Source: Oecophyllibacter saccharovorans
GTDB lineage: Bacteria > Pseudomonadota > Alphaproteobacteria > Acetobacterales > Acetobacteraceae
Assembly (NCBI RefSeq): GCF_006542375.1
Contig: NZ_CP038143.1
Coordinates: 434,001-498,000, forward strand
DNA: 64,000 nucleotides
Direction of reading: 5' to 3'
This document shows positions 33,426 to 42,814 of this stretch, piece after piece (within the stretch, counting starts at the first letter, position 1; each line of letters starts with the position of its first letter). Below the pieces are notes generated by a model. The model was given only the letters and a program-made list of their open reading frames with translations, was not told the origin of the DNA and did not search any database. A program made the translations under genes and the position numbers.

Positions 33426-34664
33426 ATGAGCAAGCATTACGATCTGTGCATCAATGGCGGCGGCCCCATCGGCAGTACCCTGGCCGGTCTTGTAGCCCGC
33501 CAGGGCAGACGCGTGCTGCTGCTGGAACGCAATCCATTCGTGACAGAGCCTCTCTCCTCCCTGGACGGACGCGCCTATGCGCTGGCGGAAGGGGTCATTC
33601 CCCTGCTTGAGCAGGCGGGTATCTGGGCCCAGCTGCCACGTCCCGCCGAAGCCATCCGGGCCATTCACGTCCTTGACGGCCAGGGACCCCTCCCGCGAGC
33701 CAGCAGGCGCCAGATAGCCTCAGACGGCCTTACCTTCCAGCCCGAGGACGCCCCTGAGCAACGGCCTTTCGGGTGGATGGTGGAGGCCTATGACCTTCTG
33801 GCGGCCATCGCTCGTACGGTTTCCAGCCACCCTGAGCTTGACGTGCGCGCGCCCGAAACCGGCAGTTTTGACTTCCGGGAGGACCGGGTCGACATCACCC
33901 TGAGCTCAGGCGAAAAAGCCAGTGCTTCGCTGGTTGTCGCGGCAGACGGGCGCCGCTCCGCCCTGCGGCAGCAGGCTGGTATCGGTGTTCAGGTCACGCC
34001 TTTTCACAAACATGCGCTCGTGGCGGCAATGGCCCATGAAAAGCCCCATCATGGCAGCGCGTTGGAAAACTTTCTGCCTCAGGGGCCTTTTGCAAGGCTG
34101 CCTCTGCCGGCAAGTGACCGTCATCCCCACCGCTCAGCCATTGTCTGGACCGACACGCCGCAGCGCATAAAGCATTTTCACGATATGCCGGCTGACGTCT
34201 TCGCGCGCCTGGTGGAAGAACGTCTGGGCGGCGAGGACCTGGGCAAGATAACACTGACCGGGCAGCGTTGGCTGTATCCGCTGGCCTCACAATACGCCTT
34301 GCGCTATACCGCCCCGCGCCTGGCCCTGATCGGTGATGCGGCGCACGGTCTCCACCCTGTGGCCGGACAGGGCATGAATCTGGGTTTCCGGGATGTACGC
34401 ACGCTCGCAGCCCTGCTGGAAGAAGCCTGGAATGAAGGCAGCGGGACAGCCAGGGTGGACCTCGGCGCGCCCGCACTTCTGGCGCGTTACCAGCACTCCA
34501 CCCGCCCCGGCAACTTTGCCATGCTTCTGGCCTGCAACGGGATGGAGCACCTGTTCAGCACCCATAATCCTTTCCTGCGCGGTGCCCGCCAGCTGGGCCT
34601 CAAAGCGTTGGAGCGCCTGCCCGGGCTGCGACGCAGCTTCGTGCAGCAGGCCATGGGGCTTTAA
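33426..34664 (+). CDS. UbiH/UbiF/COQ6-family FAD monooxygenase
   Basis: 412 residues from the ATG at 33426; the frame extends 117 codons further upstream but over glnK. FAD motif INGGGPIGSTLAGLVARQG at the N-terminus; the second FAD motif IGDAAHGLHPVAGQGMNLGFRD (quoted in part: GDAAHGLHPVAGQGMN) marks ubiquinone hydroxylases. Probably hydroxylates a ring position in ubiquinone synthesis. A downstream cysE is 12 bases away. Confidence 0.92.
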   Translation: MSKHYDLCINGGGPIGSTLAGLVARQGRRVLLLERNPFVTEPLSSLDGRAYALAEGVIPLLEQAGIWAQLPRPAEAIRAIHVLDGQGPLPRASRRQIASDGLTFQPEDAPEQRPFGWMVEAYDLLAAIARTVSSHPELDVRAPETGSFDFREDRVDITLSSGEKASASLVVAADGRRSALRQQAGIGVQVTPFHKHALVAAMAHEKPHHGSALENFLPQGPFARLPLPASDRHPHRSAIVWTDTPQRIKHFHDMPADVFARLVEERLGGEDLGKITLTGQRWLYPLASQYALRYTAPRLALIGDAAHGLHPVAGQGMNLGFRDVRTLAALLEEAWNEGSGTARVDLGAPALLARYQHSTRPGNFAMLLACNGMEHLFSTHNPFLRGARQLGLKALERLPGLRRSFVQQAMGL

Positions 34665-34676
34665 GGTCTTTTCTGT

Positions 34677-35525
34677 ATGCAGCAGCCAGCCGGCACCCCT
34701 CATGCCCATGAGGAAAAGCGCAGGGCCGCTTTGCCTGAACCCCGCTTCACCCCTCTCATGGACAGCAGATATCATGGAGCACTGACGGGCTTTTGGCACG
34801 ACTTCCGCGCGGAAGCCAGTTGCTGCAATGATCCTCTCATCCGCGACCTGTACGCTGTCAATATCTGTGACCACAAGGATTTCGCCTCTGCCCTCTCCTC
34901 CCTGCTGGCCACAAAGCTCAAGGACCGCGCCCTTTCGGAAGTGGCACTCAAGGGCCTGATCACCCACGTGCTGGAAGAGGCGCCTGAAATAGCAGCGGCG
35001 GCGGCAGCCGACATTCTGGCTACGCATGAACGTGATCCGGCCTGCCCTGATCTCGTTACACCGTTTCTGTTCTTCAAAGGCTGGCAGGCAGTGCAGGCCT
35101 ACCGCATCGCCCACCAGCTCTGGCTGCAGGGACGCAGGCCTCTGGCTTATCACCTGCAGAGCCGGGTGAACGAGAAATTCGCCGTTGATATTCATCCGGC
35201 GGCCCAGCTGGGTTGGGGCCTGACAGTCGATCACGGGACCGGCATCGTCATCGGGGAAACCGCAATTGTGGAAAACGACGTCATCCTTTTTCAGAATGTC
35301 ACGCTGGGGGGTACGGGCAAAACAGGAGGGGACCGCCATCCGACCGTGCGGCAGGGAAGCCTGCTCGGTGCAGGCGCCATTGTGCTGGGCAATATTGAAA
35401 TCGGAACTCAGGCGCGGATCGGAGCTGGCGCAGTCGTGCTGGAGAACATTCCCCCTTACGCCACAGCCGTTGGAAATCCTGCCCGAATTGTCCGGGTTGA
35501 CACACCCGGGGCCAAACAGACCTGA
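34677..35525 (+). CDS. cysE: Serine O-acetyltransferase
   Basis: 282 residues; makes O-acetylserine for cysteine synthesis. The helical N-terminal domain (about 35-150) is followed by left-handed hexapeptide repeats with DIHPAAQLGWGLTVDHGTG (His/Asp pair), VIGETAIVENDV, and the C-terminal VGNPARIV. Follows the hydroxylase by 12 bases, so it may share its transcript. Ends in a gap with repeated GGGATAAC-type elements. Confidence 0.95.
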   Translation: MQQPAGTPHAHEEKRRAALPEPRFTPLMDSRYHGALTGFWHDFRAEASCCNDPLIRDLYAVNICDHKDFASALSSLLATKLKDRALSEVALKGLITHVLEEAPEIAAAAAADILATHERDPACPDLVTPFLFFKGWQAVQAYRIAHQLWLQGRRPLAYHLQSRVNEKFAVDIHPAAQLGWGLTVDHGTGIVIGETAIVENDVILFQNVTLGGTGKTGGDRHPTVRQGSLLGAGAIVLGNIEIGTQARIGAGAVVLENIPPYATAVGNPARIVRVDTPGAKQT

Positions 35526-35937
35526 AGCAACACCGGCCGGTCCGGTTATCCCCAGAAAAGGGGATAACGCCGGGTATGATCCTGTGCATGAGCCTGTGGA
35601 CAAAAGTGGATGAATCTCCGGACTCCTTGTGCCTCAAGGAGTCGCGCTGTGGGGATCTCAAATAACGGGAAAAGAGCTTTTCCCTGCCTTGCAGGCATAT
35701 GCCTGCCCAACTTACAGCGCGGGAGAAAGGCCGAGCTGTGCAGGGGAAGAAGATGTGGACAGAATGGGATAACCGGTTGCTGGGAAATCTGTTTCCTGAA
35801 GCCAGGCCATAAAAAAGGCAGGCCCTCCTGAAAGGCACCTGCCTCTTTATCCCGGCTTCTGCAGAGCAAGCTGAACTCCGGTCCTTTCACGCGCCTGGAA
35901 GCGACCGGAACCTTGTTTCAGCCCTGTTTCCTCCGGC
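35526..35937. other. 412-base gap with DnaA-box-like repeats
   Basis: No gene. GTTATCCCC-AGAAAA-GGGGATAAC (35545-35568) is a perfect hairpin; CCGGTTATCCC (35542-35552) recurs inverted at 35766-35776. TGTGGACAA (35595) and TGTGGACAG (35754) differ by one or two bases from the DnaA box, and their flanks align over about 20 bases. GCAGGCATATGCCTGC (35691-35706) is a perfect palindrome. The galM terminator occupies the right part. Origin-like or regulatory use is speculative. Confidence 0.4.
35811..35845 (-). terminator. Terminator of galM
   Basis: On the minus strand AGGCAGG...CCTGCCT forms the stem and is followed by TTTTTT, 93 bases after the galM stop. Confidence 0.85.
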
Positions 35938-37161
35938 TCACTTCTCGGTTGAGAAATGGAACACGGTGGTAAAATCGTAGGTCTGGCCCGGCTTCAGCTC
36001 AATGCTGGGAAAAGCAGGCTGATTGGGGCTGTCAGGGAAAAATTCCGGCTCAAACGCCAGCGCATCGGTCTGGCGATAGGTGCGACCGGAAGGGCCGACA
36101 TAGTTACCCAGAATATTATTGGTGGTGTAGAACTGCATGCCTGGCAGGTTGGTCAGCACTTCCATGACGCGGCCGGAACGCGGGTCAATCAGCTTGGCGG
36201 CCAGACGCACCTTGTGGCCGTTGCCGTAAGGACCGTCGATCACCCAGCATTTATCATAACCGCGCGGCACTGACATCTGCGGATCAGGACTGCGCAGGCG
36301 TTCGCCTACCCTGTGGGGCTGGCGGAAATCAAACGGCGTTCCTTCCACAGGGGCCAGTTTTCCGGTCGGAATGGAAAGATCATTGGTCGGGATGTAACGG
36401 TTGGCAAAGATCTGCAGGATTTCCGGTTCATCGCTGCCCGAGCCCTCACCGTTGAGGTTCCAGTAATTATGTGTGGCCAGGTTGACGATCGTCGGCGCAT
36501 TGGTGGTCGCCTTGAAATTCAGGGACAGGTCGTCATCGTTGTTGAGCTTGTAGGTTGCCAGCGTCGTCAGCTCACCCGGAAATCCCTGGTCGCCATCTGG
36601 GCTGACAAGTCGCAGCGTCACCCAGGCGCCATTCGCGTCATGGCCTACGCCGGCGATGGTCCACAGCTTGTCCTTGAAGGAAACCGGGCCGCCATGCAGC
36701 GTATTGGGCGCCTGGTTGGTCGGCAGGTGATAGGTCTTGCCTTCCAGCTGGAAGCTGCCGCCTGCAATGCGGTTGGCGACACGGCCAAGAACCGCGCCGA
36801 AAAAGGCATCGTCATTGTATTTGAGATAATCCTGCAGGTTCGGGAAACCGAGTGCGATGTCCTGCTCCTTGCCGGCCCGGTCAGGCGTATCCACTGACTG
36901 GATCGTGGCCCCGTAGGTGAGAATACGCGCCGTCACCCCGTGATCATTATGCAGGGTGATCATCTGGACGGTCTGTCCGTCAGGCATCTTGCCCCAATCC
37001 GTCACGGTCACTGTGGGCTCAGGAGCAGCCATGGCACTGCCGCCGACTACTGCCAGGCTCAACGCACTGGCGCAAAGCAGCCCCGCCACATGACGGCCCT
37101 TGCGGGACAGAAGGGGGGATAAGAGACGACGGGCGGGCAGCGTGTTCGATATACTGGACAT
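35938..37161 (-). CDS. galM: Aldose 1-epimerase with signal peptide
   Basis: 407 residues from the ATG at 37161 (AGGAAA precedes it). A signal peptide (LLCASALSLAVVGGSAMAAPE) predicts export. The mutarotase core has NRIAGGSF, the active-site His in NTLHGGPVSF and NLATHNYWN, and the catalytic Glu in ALAFEPEFFPDSPNQP. Interconverts alpha and beta aldose anomers, here in the periplasm, which suits periplasmic sugar oxidation by PQQ dehydrogenases in acetic acid bacteria (inferred). Confidence 0.94.
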   Translation of the reverse strand: MSSISNTLPARRLLSPLLSRKGRHVAGLLCASALSLAVVGGSAMAAPEPTVTVTDWGKMPDGQTVQMITLHNDHGVTARILTYGATIQSVDTPDRAGKEQDIALGFPNLQDYLKYNDDAFFGAVLGRVANRIAGGSFQLEGKTYHLPTNQAPNTLHGGPVSFKDKLWTIAGVGHDANGAWVTLRLVSPDGDQGFPGELTTLATYKLNNDDDLSLNFKATTNAPTIVNLATHNYWNLNGEGSGSDEPEILQIFANRYIPTNDLSIPTGKLAPVEGTPFDFRQPHRVGERLRSPDPQMSVPRGYDKCWVIDGPYGNGHKVRLAAKLIDPRSGRVMEVLTNLPGMQFYTTNNILGNYVGPSGRTYRQTDALAFEPEFFPDSPNQPAFPSIELKPGQTYDFTTVFHFSTEK

Positions 37162-37742
37162 AGATTTCCTCGTTCCTGCGATAAGTGGCCCGGCCTGTTG
37201 CAGTCCGGACTTCACTTTCCCTGCCGGAAACACGTCTCTTTAAGTCAATCATGGACGGAACGGCAGAGTACGGGCGCCAGAAGATGCACGGAAGCAGCCT
37301 GATGCTTCTTCAGCTTGCCTCTATAATAAGGGAAGCAACTGAACGTTTCTGACAACCCGTCCTGACTTCACATCTGAGTTTCCTGATTTGGGACTTGCTT
37401 TATCAGAGAGCGCCCTTTCCACCCTCCAGCCCCACAGATCAGACCCCACAGCCCGACCGGAAAAGACCGGGAAAGAAACGTGGCACAAACGACACGTTTT
37501 CCCCTTACCCCCTTTTCACGCCGGAAAGAGGGGTAGGCAGTCAAGGAGGTTTCATTCTACTTTCACGCGCCAGGCAGGTTTCCTGTCCCCTAAACCATGC
37601 GCCCGTTTTCCGCCCTGCAACCTCTGCCCCAGCGCTGCGATGAAACAGGCGCCAGACAACAGGGCGACACAGGCAGAGGTCTGAAGAAAAGGGGGCTGGA
37701 GAAAGGGACTGAAAATTTCGTGGCGGGATTTAAGGACAGCGC
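37162..37742. promoter_or_regulatory. 581-base gap between galM and mlaA
   Basis: No supported gene. A TATAAT box lies at 37322-37327 on the plus strand, with only a weak -35. Downstream are two hairpins: AAACGTG/CACGTTT (37476-37500, T-run after) and TACCCC...GGGGTA (about 37507-37535), then AAGGAGGT (37542) without an ATG behind it. This could be a structured leader or a small RNA. A 73-codon minus-strand frame at 37552-37773 is not convincing. Confidence 0.35.
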
Positions 37743-38642
37743 ATGGGCTCCGGGCAGATGAATGACGGCACAACCACTACCCTGACAGTGCAGAAAAGAG
37801 CGATGATGCAAACGAGCGCCCGAAAAGCCCTGACCTCACGCGCCACGCCGACGCAGCGTCGCCGTTCCGTTCTGAGTATGGTCCCGATCATCCGTGCCCT
37901 GCTAGGCTGTGTCGTGCTTCTGAGCCTTGACGCCTGCAAATCTATCCGCGCCCCTGTTCCGAAAGATCCCGATGCGCTGGCCGACTATAAATTGGCCAAT
38001 GACCCCTATGAGCCCCTGAACCGCAAGATGTACGACATCAACATGTGGGCTTACCATTTCGCCCTGCGCCCCATGGGCAAGGCCTGGAAGAATTACGTTC
38101 CCCATCCTATCCGGCAGTCCATCGCCACGCTGAACGAGACCTGGCGGCAGCCAGCCGTCTTCTTCTCGGATGTAGGCGCAGGCAAGCCGCGCCGTGCCGG
38201 CGATTCCTTCATGCGCTTTCTCATCAACATGACAGCGGGGGTTGCCGGATTCTTCGATGTGGCCGGGCTGGTCGGCTACAAGCAGCACAGCACGGATCCG
38301 GGCATGGTATTCGGAACCTGGGGGATCAAAAGCGGGCCTTATCTCTTCCTGCCCTTCATCGGTCCGAGCAGTTTTCGTGACATGGTCGGGTACGCCGTCA
38401 GCCAGGGCCTGACCCCCATCAACTACGTGCCGCGCGGTTACGGACTGCTCAGCTTTGACTGGGGTTACAACATCCTGGGCACCATGAATGTCTTTGCCGA
38501 CAGCACCGACCAGCTCGATGCCATCGAGCAGCAGAGCCTTGATCCTTACGCCTATCTCCGCAGCGCCTGGCAGCAGAATCGCCAGAACGAGGTGCAGAAA
38601 CTCAAGGACGACAACCGACGCACGGTACCGGACTGGTACTGA
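37743..38642 (+). CDS. mlaA: MlaA/VacJ family lipoprotein
   Basis: 299 residues. A basic N-terminus precedes the lipoprotein signal LLGCVVLLSLDAC. The MlaA domain is clear: NDPYEPLNRKMYDIN, LNETWRQPAVFFSDV, the RFLINMTAGVAGFFDVA helix and TWGIKSGPYLFLPFIGPSSFRD. It removes phospholipids from the outer leaflet of the outer membrane and passes them to MlaC. AGGA precedes the chosen ATG; later Mets (for example at 37803) are possible. mlaC follows after 257 bases. Confidence 0.95.
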   Translation: MGSGQMNDGTTTTLTVQKRAMMQTSARKALTSRATPTQRRRSVLSMVPIIRALLGCVVLLSLDACKSIRAPVPKDPDALADYKLANDPYEPLNRKMYDINMWAYHFALRPMGKAWKNYVPHPIRQSIATLNETWRQPAVFFSDVGAGKPRRAGDSFMRFLINMTAGVAGFFDVAGLVGYKQHSTDPGMVFGTWGIKSGPYLFLPFIGPSSFRDMVGYAVSQGLTPINYVPRGYGLLSFDWGYNILGTMNVFADSTDQLDAIEQQSLDPYAYLRSAWQQNRQNEVQKLKDDNRRTVPDWY

Positions 38643-38899
38643 GACAGATACTGAGGCACAGCGGGAAGCCTGCTGCCGCCCCCGCAACGGCGATCAAGCT
38701 GACGGTAATCAGGCTGAGCGCGGCAAAATATGGATGAATGGATACATATCTGATATCCTTGTCCGGACATGACTTTTCGTCTCAAGACTTTGGCTGCATG
38801 CAGGGTGGTAACCGATTGTACCAACTCCCCATGCGCCCCTATCATTCAACCGTCCTGCCTGTCGCTCAGAAGTCCGGACCTAACAGGGAGATTCCCATT

Positions 38900-39502
38900 A
38901 TGATACTCCGCAGCTTTTCACGCCGCGCCGTTCTGGGAGCCGCCGGCGTTCTGTCTTTGCTGCCTGGCTTGGTCCTTGCCAGCCCCGCGACGGATTTTGT
39001 GGCCTCCTTCGGCGACAAGATCTCGCAGATCCTCAATTCCGGTCAGTCCCTGCAGCGCAAACGGCAGGAGATCCTGCCCCTGCTCAAGGCCAATGTCGAC
39101 ATTCCGGCCATCGGGCGCTACTGCCTGGGCCGTTACTGGCGCATGGCAACCCCTGAGCAGCAGGCAACCTATCTGAAACTGTTCGACCACGTTCTCGTAC
39201 ACGGCGTGATGGCGCAGATCGGCAATTACCAGAACATCAGCCTCCGGATCACCGAGAGCGTTCCCAGCCCGGTCGGTGACAAGGTATCTGTGGAGATCAG
39301 CCGCAAGAACCAGCCGAATGTCATGATGACCGTGGTGGTTGACGGCCACCCGCCCAAAATCATCGATCTTTACGGTGAAGGGGCCAGCATGCGCCTGACC
39401 CAGCGCAGCGATTACCTGGCTTTCATGGCCCGCCACAACGGAAATGTGCAGGCCCTGCTTGATGCACTGCATCAGCAGGTCATGCGCAATATGGGCCCCT
39501 GA
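38900..39502 (+). CDS. mlaC: MlaC-type phospholipid-binding protein
   Basis: 200 residues from the ATG at 38900 (GGGAG upstream). Twin-arginine-like signal FSRRAVLGAAGVLSLLPGLVLA. The Ttg2/MlaC domain has FVASFGDKISQIL, IPAIGRYCLGRYWR, and YLKLFDHVLVH. A periplasmic carrier that shuttles phospholipid between MlaA and the inner-membrane MlaFEDB complex, whose genes are not in the window. The upstream frame to 38738 has no signal sequence features. Confidence 0.93.
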   Translation: MILRSFSRRAVLGAAGVLSLLPGLVLASPATDFVASFGDKISQILNSGQSLQRKRQEILPLLKANVDIPAIGRYCLGRYWRMATPEQQATYLKLFDHVLVHGVMAQIGNYQNISLRITESVPSPVGDKVSVEISRKNQPNVMMTVVVDGHPPKIIDLYGEGASMRLTQRSDYLAFMARHNGNVQALLDALHQQVMRNMGP

Positions 39503-39583
39503 AATCACGTCTCCTGCCACGGCTCACGCCCTGATCTGCGCCCCCCTTACAGACAGACACTGCCAAAAGTCGAGACGACAGGT

Positions 39584-39619
39584 CTGATGGCCGGGCACAA
39601 TCCTTTTCCCGGCTATCAG
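39584..39619 (+). terminator. Stem-loop between mlaC and queA
   Basis: CTGATGGCCGGG and CCCGGCTATCAG pair over 12 bp (one G-T) with a 12-base loop. It ends 21 bases before the queA start and has no strong T-run, so it may end mlaC transcription or affect queA translation. Confidence 0.45.
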
Positions 39620-39640
39620 AACTTTCCTTAAAAGCCTTTC

Positions 39641-40729
39641 ATGACAGATGCCCTCTCAGCCGCGCCCGGCAAGATCGTGGACGATATGGCGCCTTACGAC
39701 TTTCACCTGCCTGAAAGCCGTATTGCCACACACCCGGCCCGACCCCGCGAAAGCGCGCGTTTGCTACATGTCCGTCCGACTTCTGCCAGTCAGGCGGTAC
39801 TGAATACTCACCGGATTGCTGATCTTCCCACCCTTCTCCGCCCGGGCGACCTGCTGGTGGCCAATAATACGGAAGTCATTCACGCAAAGCTGGAAGCAAT
39901 GCGGGGCCAGGCCAGAATCGGCATCACGCTGGATCGCCCGCTTCCGGGAGGCACCTGGCATGTCCTTGCCCGTAATGCCCGCAAACTCCGCGCAGGTGAC
40001 CTGCTGACATTCGGCACTGATTGTGTCACGGCTGAAGTGGTGGCCAATGAGGGCGCAGGCGCTGCCGAGCTGCGCTTTTCAGTGGAAGGCGCACCTTTCG
40101 ACGCCTTTCTTGAACGCTGCGGCGTTCTGGCGCTGCCTCCTTACATCGCCCGCCCGCAAGGCCCCACCGCCCAGGACGAGCGCGACTACCGCACAATCTT
40201 TTCGCGCTACCGGGGCGCGGTGGCCGCACCGACAGCCGGGCTCCACTTCACGCCTGATCTGCTTGAGGCTCTGGCGCAACGCGGCATCGCGCAGCGTACC
40301 GTGACCCTGCATGTCGGTGCGGGCACGTTTCTGCCGGTCCGCTCCAGCCTGGCCGAGCACCGCATGCATGCGGAATGGGGGCATATCGACGAGGCAACCG
40401 CACAGGCCATCAACACCACCCGCGCTCAGGGCGGACGCATCGTGGCCGTGGGCACGACCAGTCTGCGCCTTCTGGAAAGTGCCGCTGATGAAAACGGTCT
40501 TATCCATCCCTGGCGGGGTGAGACGTCCATCTTCATCCGGCCGGGCTACAGATTCCGGGCGGTTGATGTGCTGATGACCAATTTTCACCTGCCACGTTCA
40601 ACCCTTTTCATGCTCGTCTGCGCCTTTGCGGGCACCACCAACATGCAGACAGCCTATCACCAGGCCATCACCGACAGGATGAGATTCTATTCCTATGGCG
40701 ATGCCTGCCTGCTAGAACGCCAGCCATGA
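39641..40729 (+). CDS. queA: S-adenosylmethionine:tRNA ribosyltransferase-isomerase
   Basis: 362 residues; transfers and rearranges the ribose of SAM onto preQ1-tRNA to give epoxyqueuosine. Conserved [67 protein letters not shown] and [15 protein letters not shown] (quoted in part). The first 15 residues before YDFHLPE are variable. tgt overlaps by 4 bases. Confidence 0.97.
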   Translation: MTDALSAAPGKIVDDMAPYDFHLPESRIATHPARPRESARLLHVRPTSASQAVLNTHRIADLPTLLRPGDLLVANNTEVIHAKLEAMRGQARIGITLDRPLPGGTWHVLARNARKLRAGDLLTFGTDCVTAEVVANEGAGAAELRFSVEGAPFDAFLERCGVLALPPYIARPQGPTAQDERDYRTIFSRYRGAVAAPTAGLHFTPDLLEALAQRGIAQRTVTLHVGAGTFLPVRSSLAEHRMHAEWGHIDEATAQAINTTRAQGGRIVAVGTTSLRLLESAADENGLIHPWRGETSIFIRPGYRFRAVDVLMTNFHLPRSTLFMLVCAFAGTTNMQTAYHQAITDRMRFYSYGDACLLERQP

Positions 40730-41940
40730 CCCAGCAGCACGACGGACTTCTTTCCCAGGACCAGGCTCTCCCCAGGCCGGACCTTACCCCGAGCGACCGG
40801 CTCTACTGGCAGGAGGAAGGCCGGTGCAGCCAGGCACGGGCCGGGTGGCTGCATACCCGCCACGGGCGCGTCCCCACACCGACCTTCATGCCTGTCGGCA
40901 CTGTCGGCACCGTCAAGGGAATGACAGCTGACGCCGTGCGCGCGACGGGGGCTGGTGTCGTTCTGGGCAATACCTATCACCTCATGCTGCGCCCGGGTGC
41001 GGACCGTGTGCAGAAACTGGGCGGACTGCACAGAATGATGGACTGGCCCGGACCGATTCTGACGGATTCCGGCGGCTTTCAGGTCATGTCTCTGGGACCG
41101 TTGCGCAAAATGGATGAGGACGGCGTTACTTTCCGCTCCCACATTGACGGCAGTTCCCACCGCCTGACGCCTGAGATTTCCACGGACATCCAGTTCAAGC
41201 TGGATGCGACGATCTCCATGGCTTTCGATGAGTGCCCGGCCCTGCCGGCCACCAAGGAACGGCTGGAGGAGTCCATGGAACGCTCCATGCGCTGGGCTGC
41301 CCGCTCGCGCGAGGCCTTTACTCCGCGCCCGGGCTACGGGCAGTTCGGCATCGTCCAGGGCGGAACGGAACAGGATTTGCGCGCCCGCTCTGTCAAAGCG
41401 CTGACCGAAATCGGGTTCGAAGGCTATGCCATCGGCGGCCTGGCGGTGGGAGAAGGGCAGGAACTCATGTTTTCCACCCTCGATTTCACCACGCCCCTGC
41501 TGCCCCAGGACAAGCCCCGGTACCTGATGGGTGTGGGCACCCCCGATGACCTCCTGGGCTCTGTCATGCGCGGATGTGACATGTTCGACTGCGTCATGCC
41601 CTCACGCGCCGGGCGGACGGCCCGCGCCTATACCGACCGTGGCCCTCTCAACCTGCGCAATGCCCGGTTTGCCGAGGATACGCGCCCCCTGACCCCTCAT
41701 GAGGACGGGCCTCTCGCCCGCACGTCTCGCGCCTATCTGCACCATCTTTTCCGCGCCAATGAGATGCTGGGGCCGATGCTGCTCACCTGGCACAACCTGG
41801 CTTATTACCAGCGCCTGATGCGCCGCATCCGTGCCGCCATCATGAATGGCACCCTTGAAGCCCTGGCTGTCCAGTTGCGCGCCGGCTGGGCACAGGGCGA
41901 CTGGAACCCTGAGGAATGGCCCTTTCCCCACTATAGCTGA
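40726..41940 (+). CDS. tgt: Queuine/preQ1 tRNA-guanine transglycosylase
   Basis: 404 residues; exchanges G34 for preQ1 in GUN tRNAs. Active-site Asp in [11 protein letters not shown], the nucleophile region [12 protein letters not shown], and the zinc-binding C-terminal part with [17 protein letters not shown]. Coupled to queA by ATGA overlap. queG, the last step of queuosine synthesis, lies 5 kb away. Confidence 0.97.
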   Translation: MTQQHDGLLSQDQALPRPDLTPSDRLYWQEEGRCSQARAGWLHTRHGRVPTPTFMPVGTVGTVKGMTADAVRATGAGVVLGNTYHLMLRPGADRVQKLGGLHRMMDWPGPILTDSGGFQVMSLGPLRKMDEDGVTFRSHIDGSSHRLTPEISTDIQFKLDATISMAFDECPALPATKERLEESMERSMRWAARSREAFTPRPGYGQFGIVQGGTEQDLRARSVKALTEIGFEGYAIGGLAVGEGQELMFSTLDFTTPLLPQDKPRYLMGVGTPDDLLGSVMRGCDMFDCVMPSRAGRTARAYTDRGPLNLRNARFAEDTRPLTPHEDGPLARTSRAYLHHLFRANEMLGPMLLTWHNLAYYQRLMRRIRAAIMNGTLEALAVQLRAGWAQGDWNPEEWPFPHYS

Positions 41941-42317
41941 ACAGCTGAAGCTGCCTTCGACCATCTCAGGACTAGATTAACTGCCCCGCGCTTCCTGGGG
42001 GGCAATCAGGTGAAAAACCCTTTACCTGTCGCGCCTGCCCCTCCAGATTAATCCCCTGAGATCAAGCAACGAAACCTGAGATCTGTAAATAAAACCCCCT
42101 TCCAGCCTCAGAAATTGTAAATCCTTTTCCACCTCGATCACTTGTCATCAAATAGCCCATATTCTGTACAGGCATCTGATCGCCCAGCTCTGTTTCATTT
42201 CACAAAGAAACCCAGTGGCGTCCTGTTCAGATATCACTTTACTTTTTCAACGTTTCTTCCCACACTGAAGAAACGGAAACCCGCCAGTTCTTTTTGACTT
42301 ATCAGCGAGGAACGTTC
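41941..42317. other. 377-base gap before a small lipoprotein gene
   Basis: No gene. AT content is higher than around it, with CTGAGATC repeated at 42056 and 42079. A short GCCCC/GGGGGC hairpin follows tgt near 41978-42003. A GAGGAA ribosome site sits just before the lipoprotein ATG. It presumably holds that gene's promoter, but no clear -35/-10 pair was chosen. Confidence 0.35.
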
Positions 42318-42587
42318 ATGACTCCCAAGACACGTCGTAGCTTTCGCGTTGTCACAGCCGGTGCGACACTGGCGCTTCTGGGACTGGGTGCCTGCACCCA
42401 GCAGGAGATCGACAATCCCACCGATCGCGCATTGGGAGGCGCTCTGCTTACCGGTGCCGCCGGTGCGGCCATCGGTGATATTGCAGGCGGTGGTACAGGT
42501 GCCGCCATCGGTGCCCTTTCCGGCCTGGCAGCCGGCGGCGCTGTGGGCTGGCTGACTGCGCCCGGCACCTCCAACATCAGCAACTGA
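42318..42587 (+). CDS. Glycine-zipper lipoprotein
   Basis: 89 residues. Lipobox LLGLGAC at about residue 24; the mature protein is mostly a Gly/Ala-rich membrane-inserting zipper (GGALLTGAAGAAIGDIAGGGTGAAIGAL; quoted in part). Resembles small outer-membrane lipoproteins with 2TM glycine zippers (OsmB/SlyB-like in appearance). Probably an envelope-stress or structural lipoprotein; role unproven. GAGGAA precedes the ATG. Confidence 0.85.
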   Translation: MTPKTRRSFRVVTAGATLALLGLGACTQQEIDNPTDRALGGALLTGAAGAAIGDIAGGGTGAAIGALSGLAAGGAVGWLTAPGTSNISN

Positions 42588-42814
42588 GGCTCTTCTCGGT
42601 TCCAGCTTGATCCCAACTTTCAGCCACTGTCATGTTGCGGCTGTTTCAAGACCGGTTCTTTTGGAGATCCCGTTTCCGCTCTCCTCTCCCCGTTTAGCTT
42701 TCTGCCTTCCTGGCAGTTCTGTCAGGACCGGAAAGCAGCCATGCAGGGCTGACATGTCCAGGCCTTGCCCATGACAACCAGATGCGTGACAGTCGCTTGA
42801 ATAGGAGAAAACAT

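Noticed and set aside
37542-37640. AAGGAGGT followed by an open frame starting with ATT
   Set aside because: No ATG, GTG or TTG at a suitable distance; about 30 codons without features.
37552-37773. A 73-codon minus-strand frame in the galM-mlaA gap
   Set aside because: Cys/Ser/Arg-rich, no ribosome site or recognised motif, and it overlaps the mlaA start.
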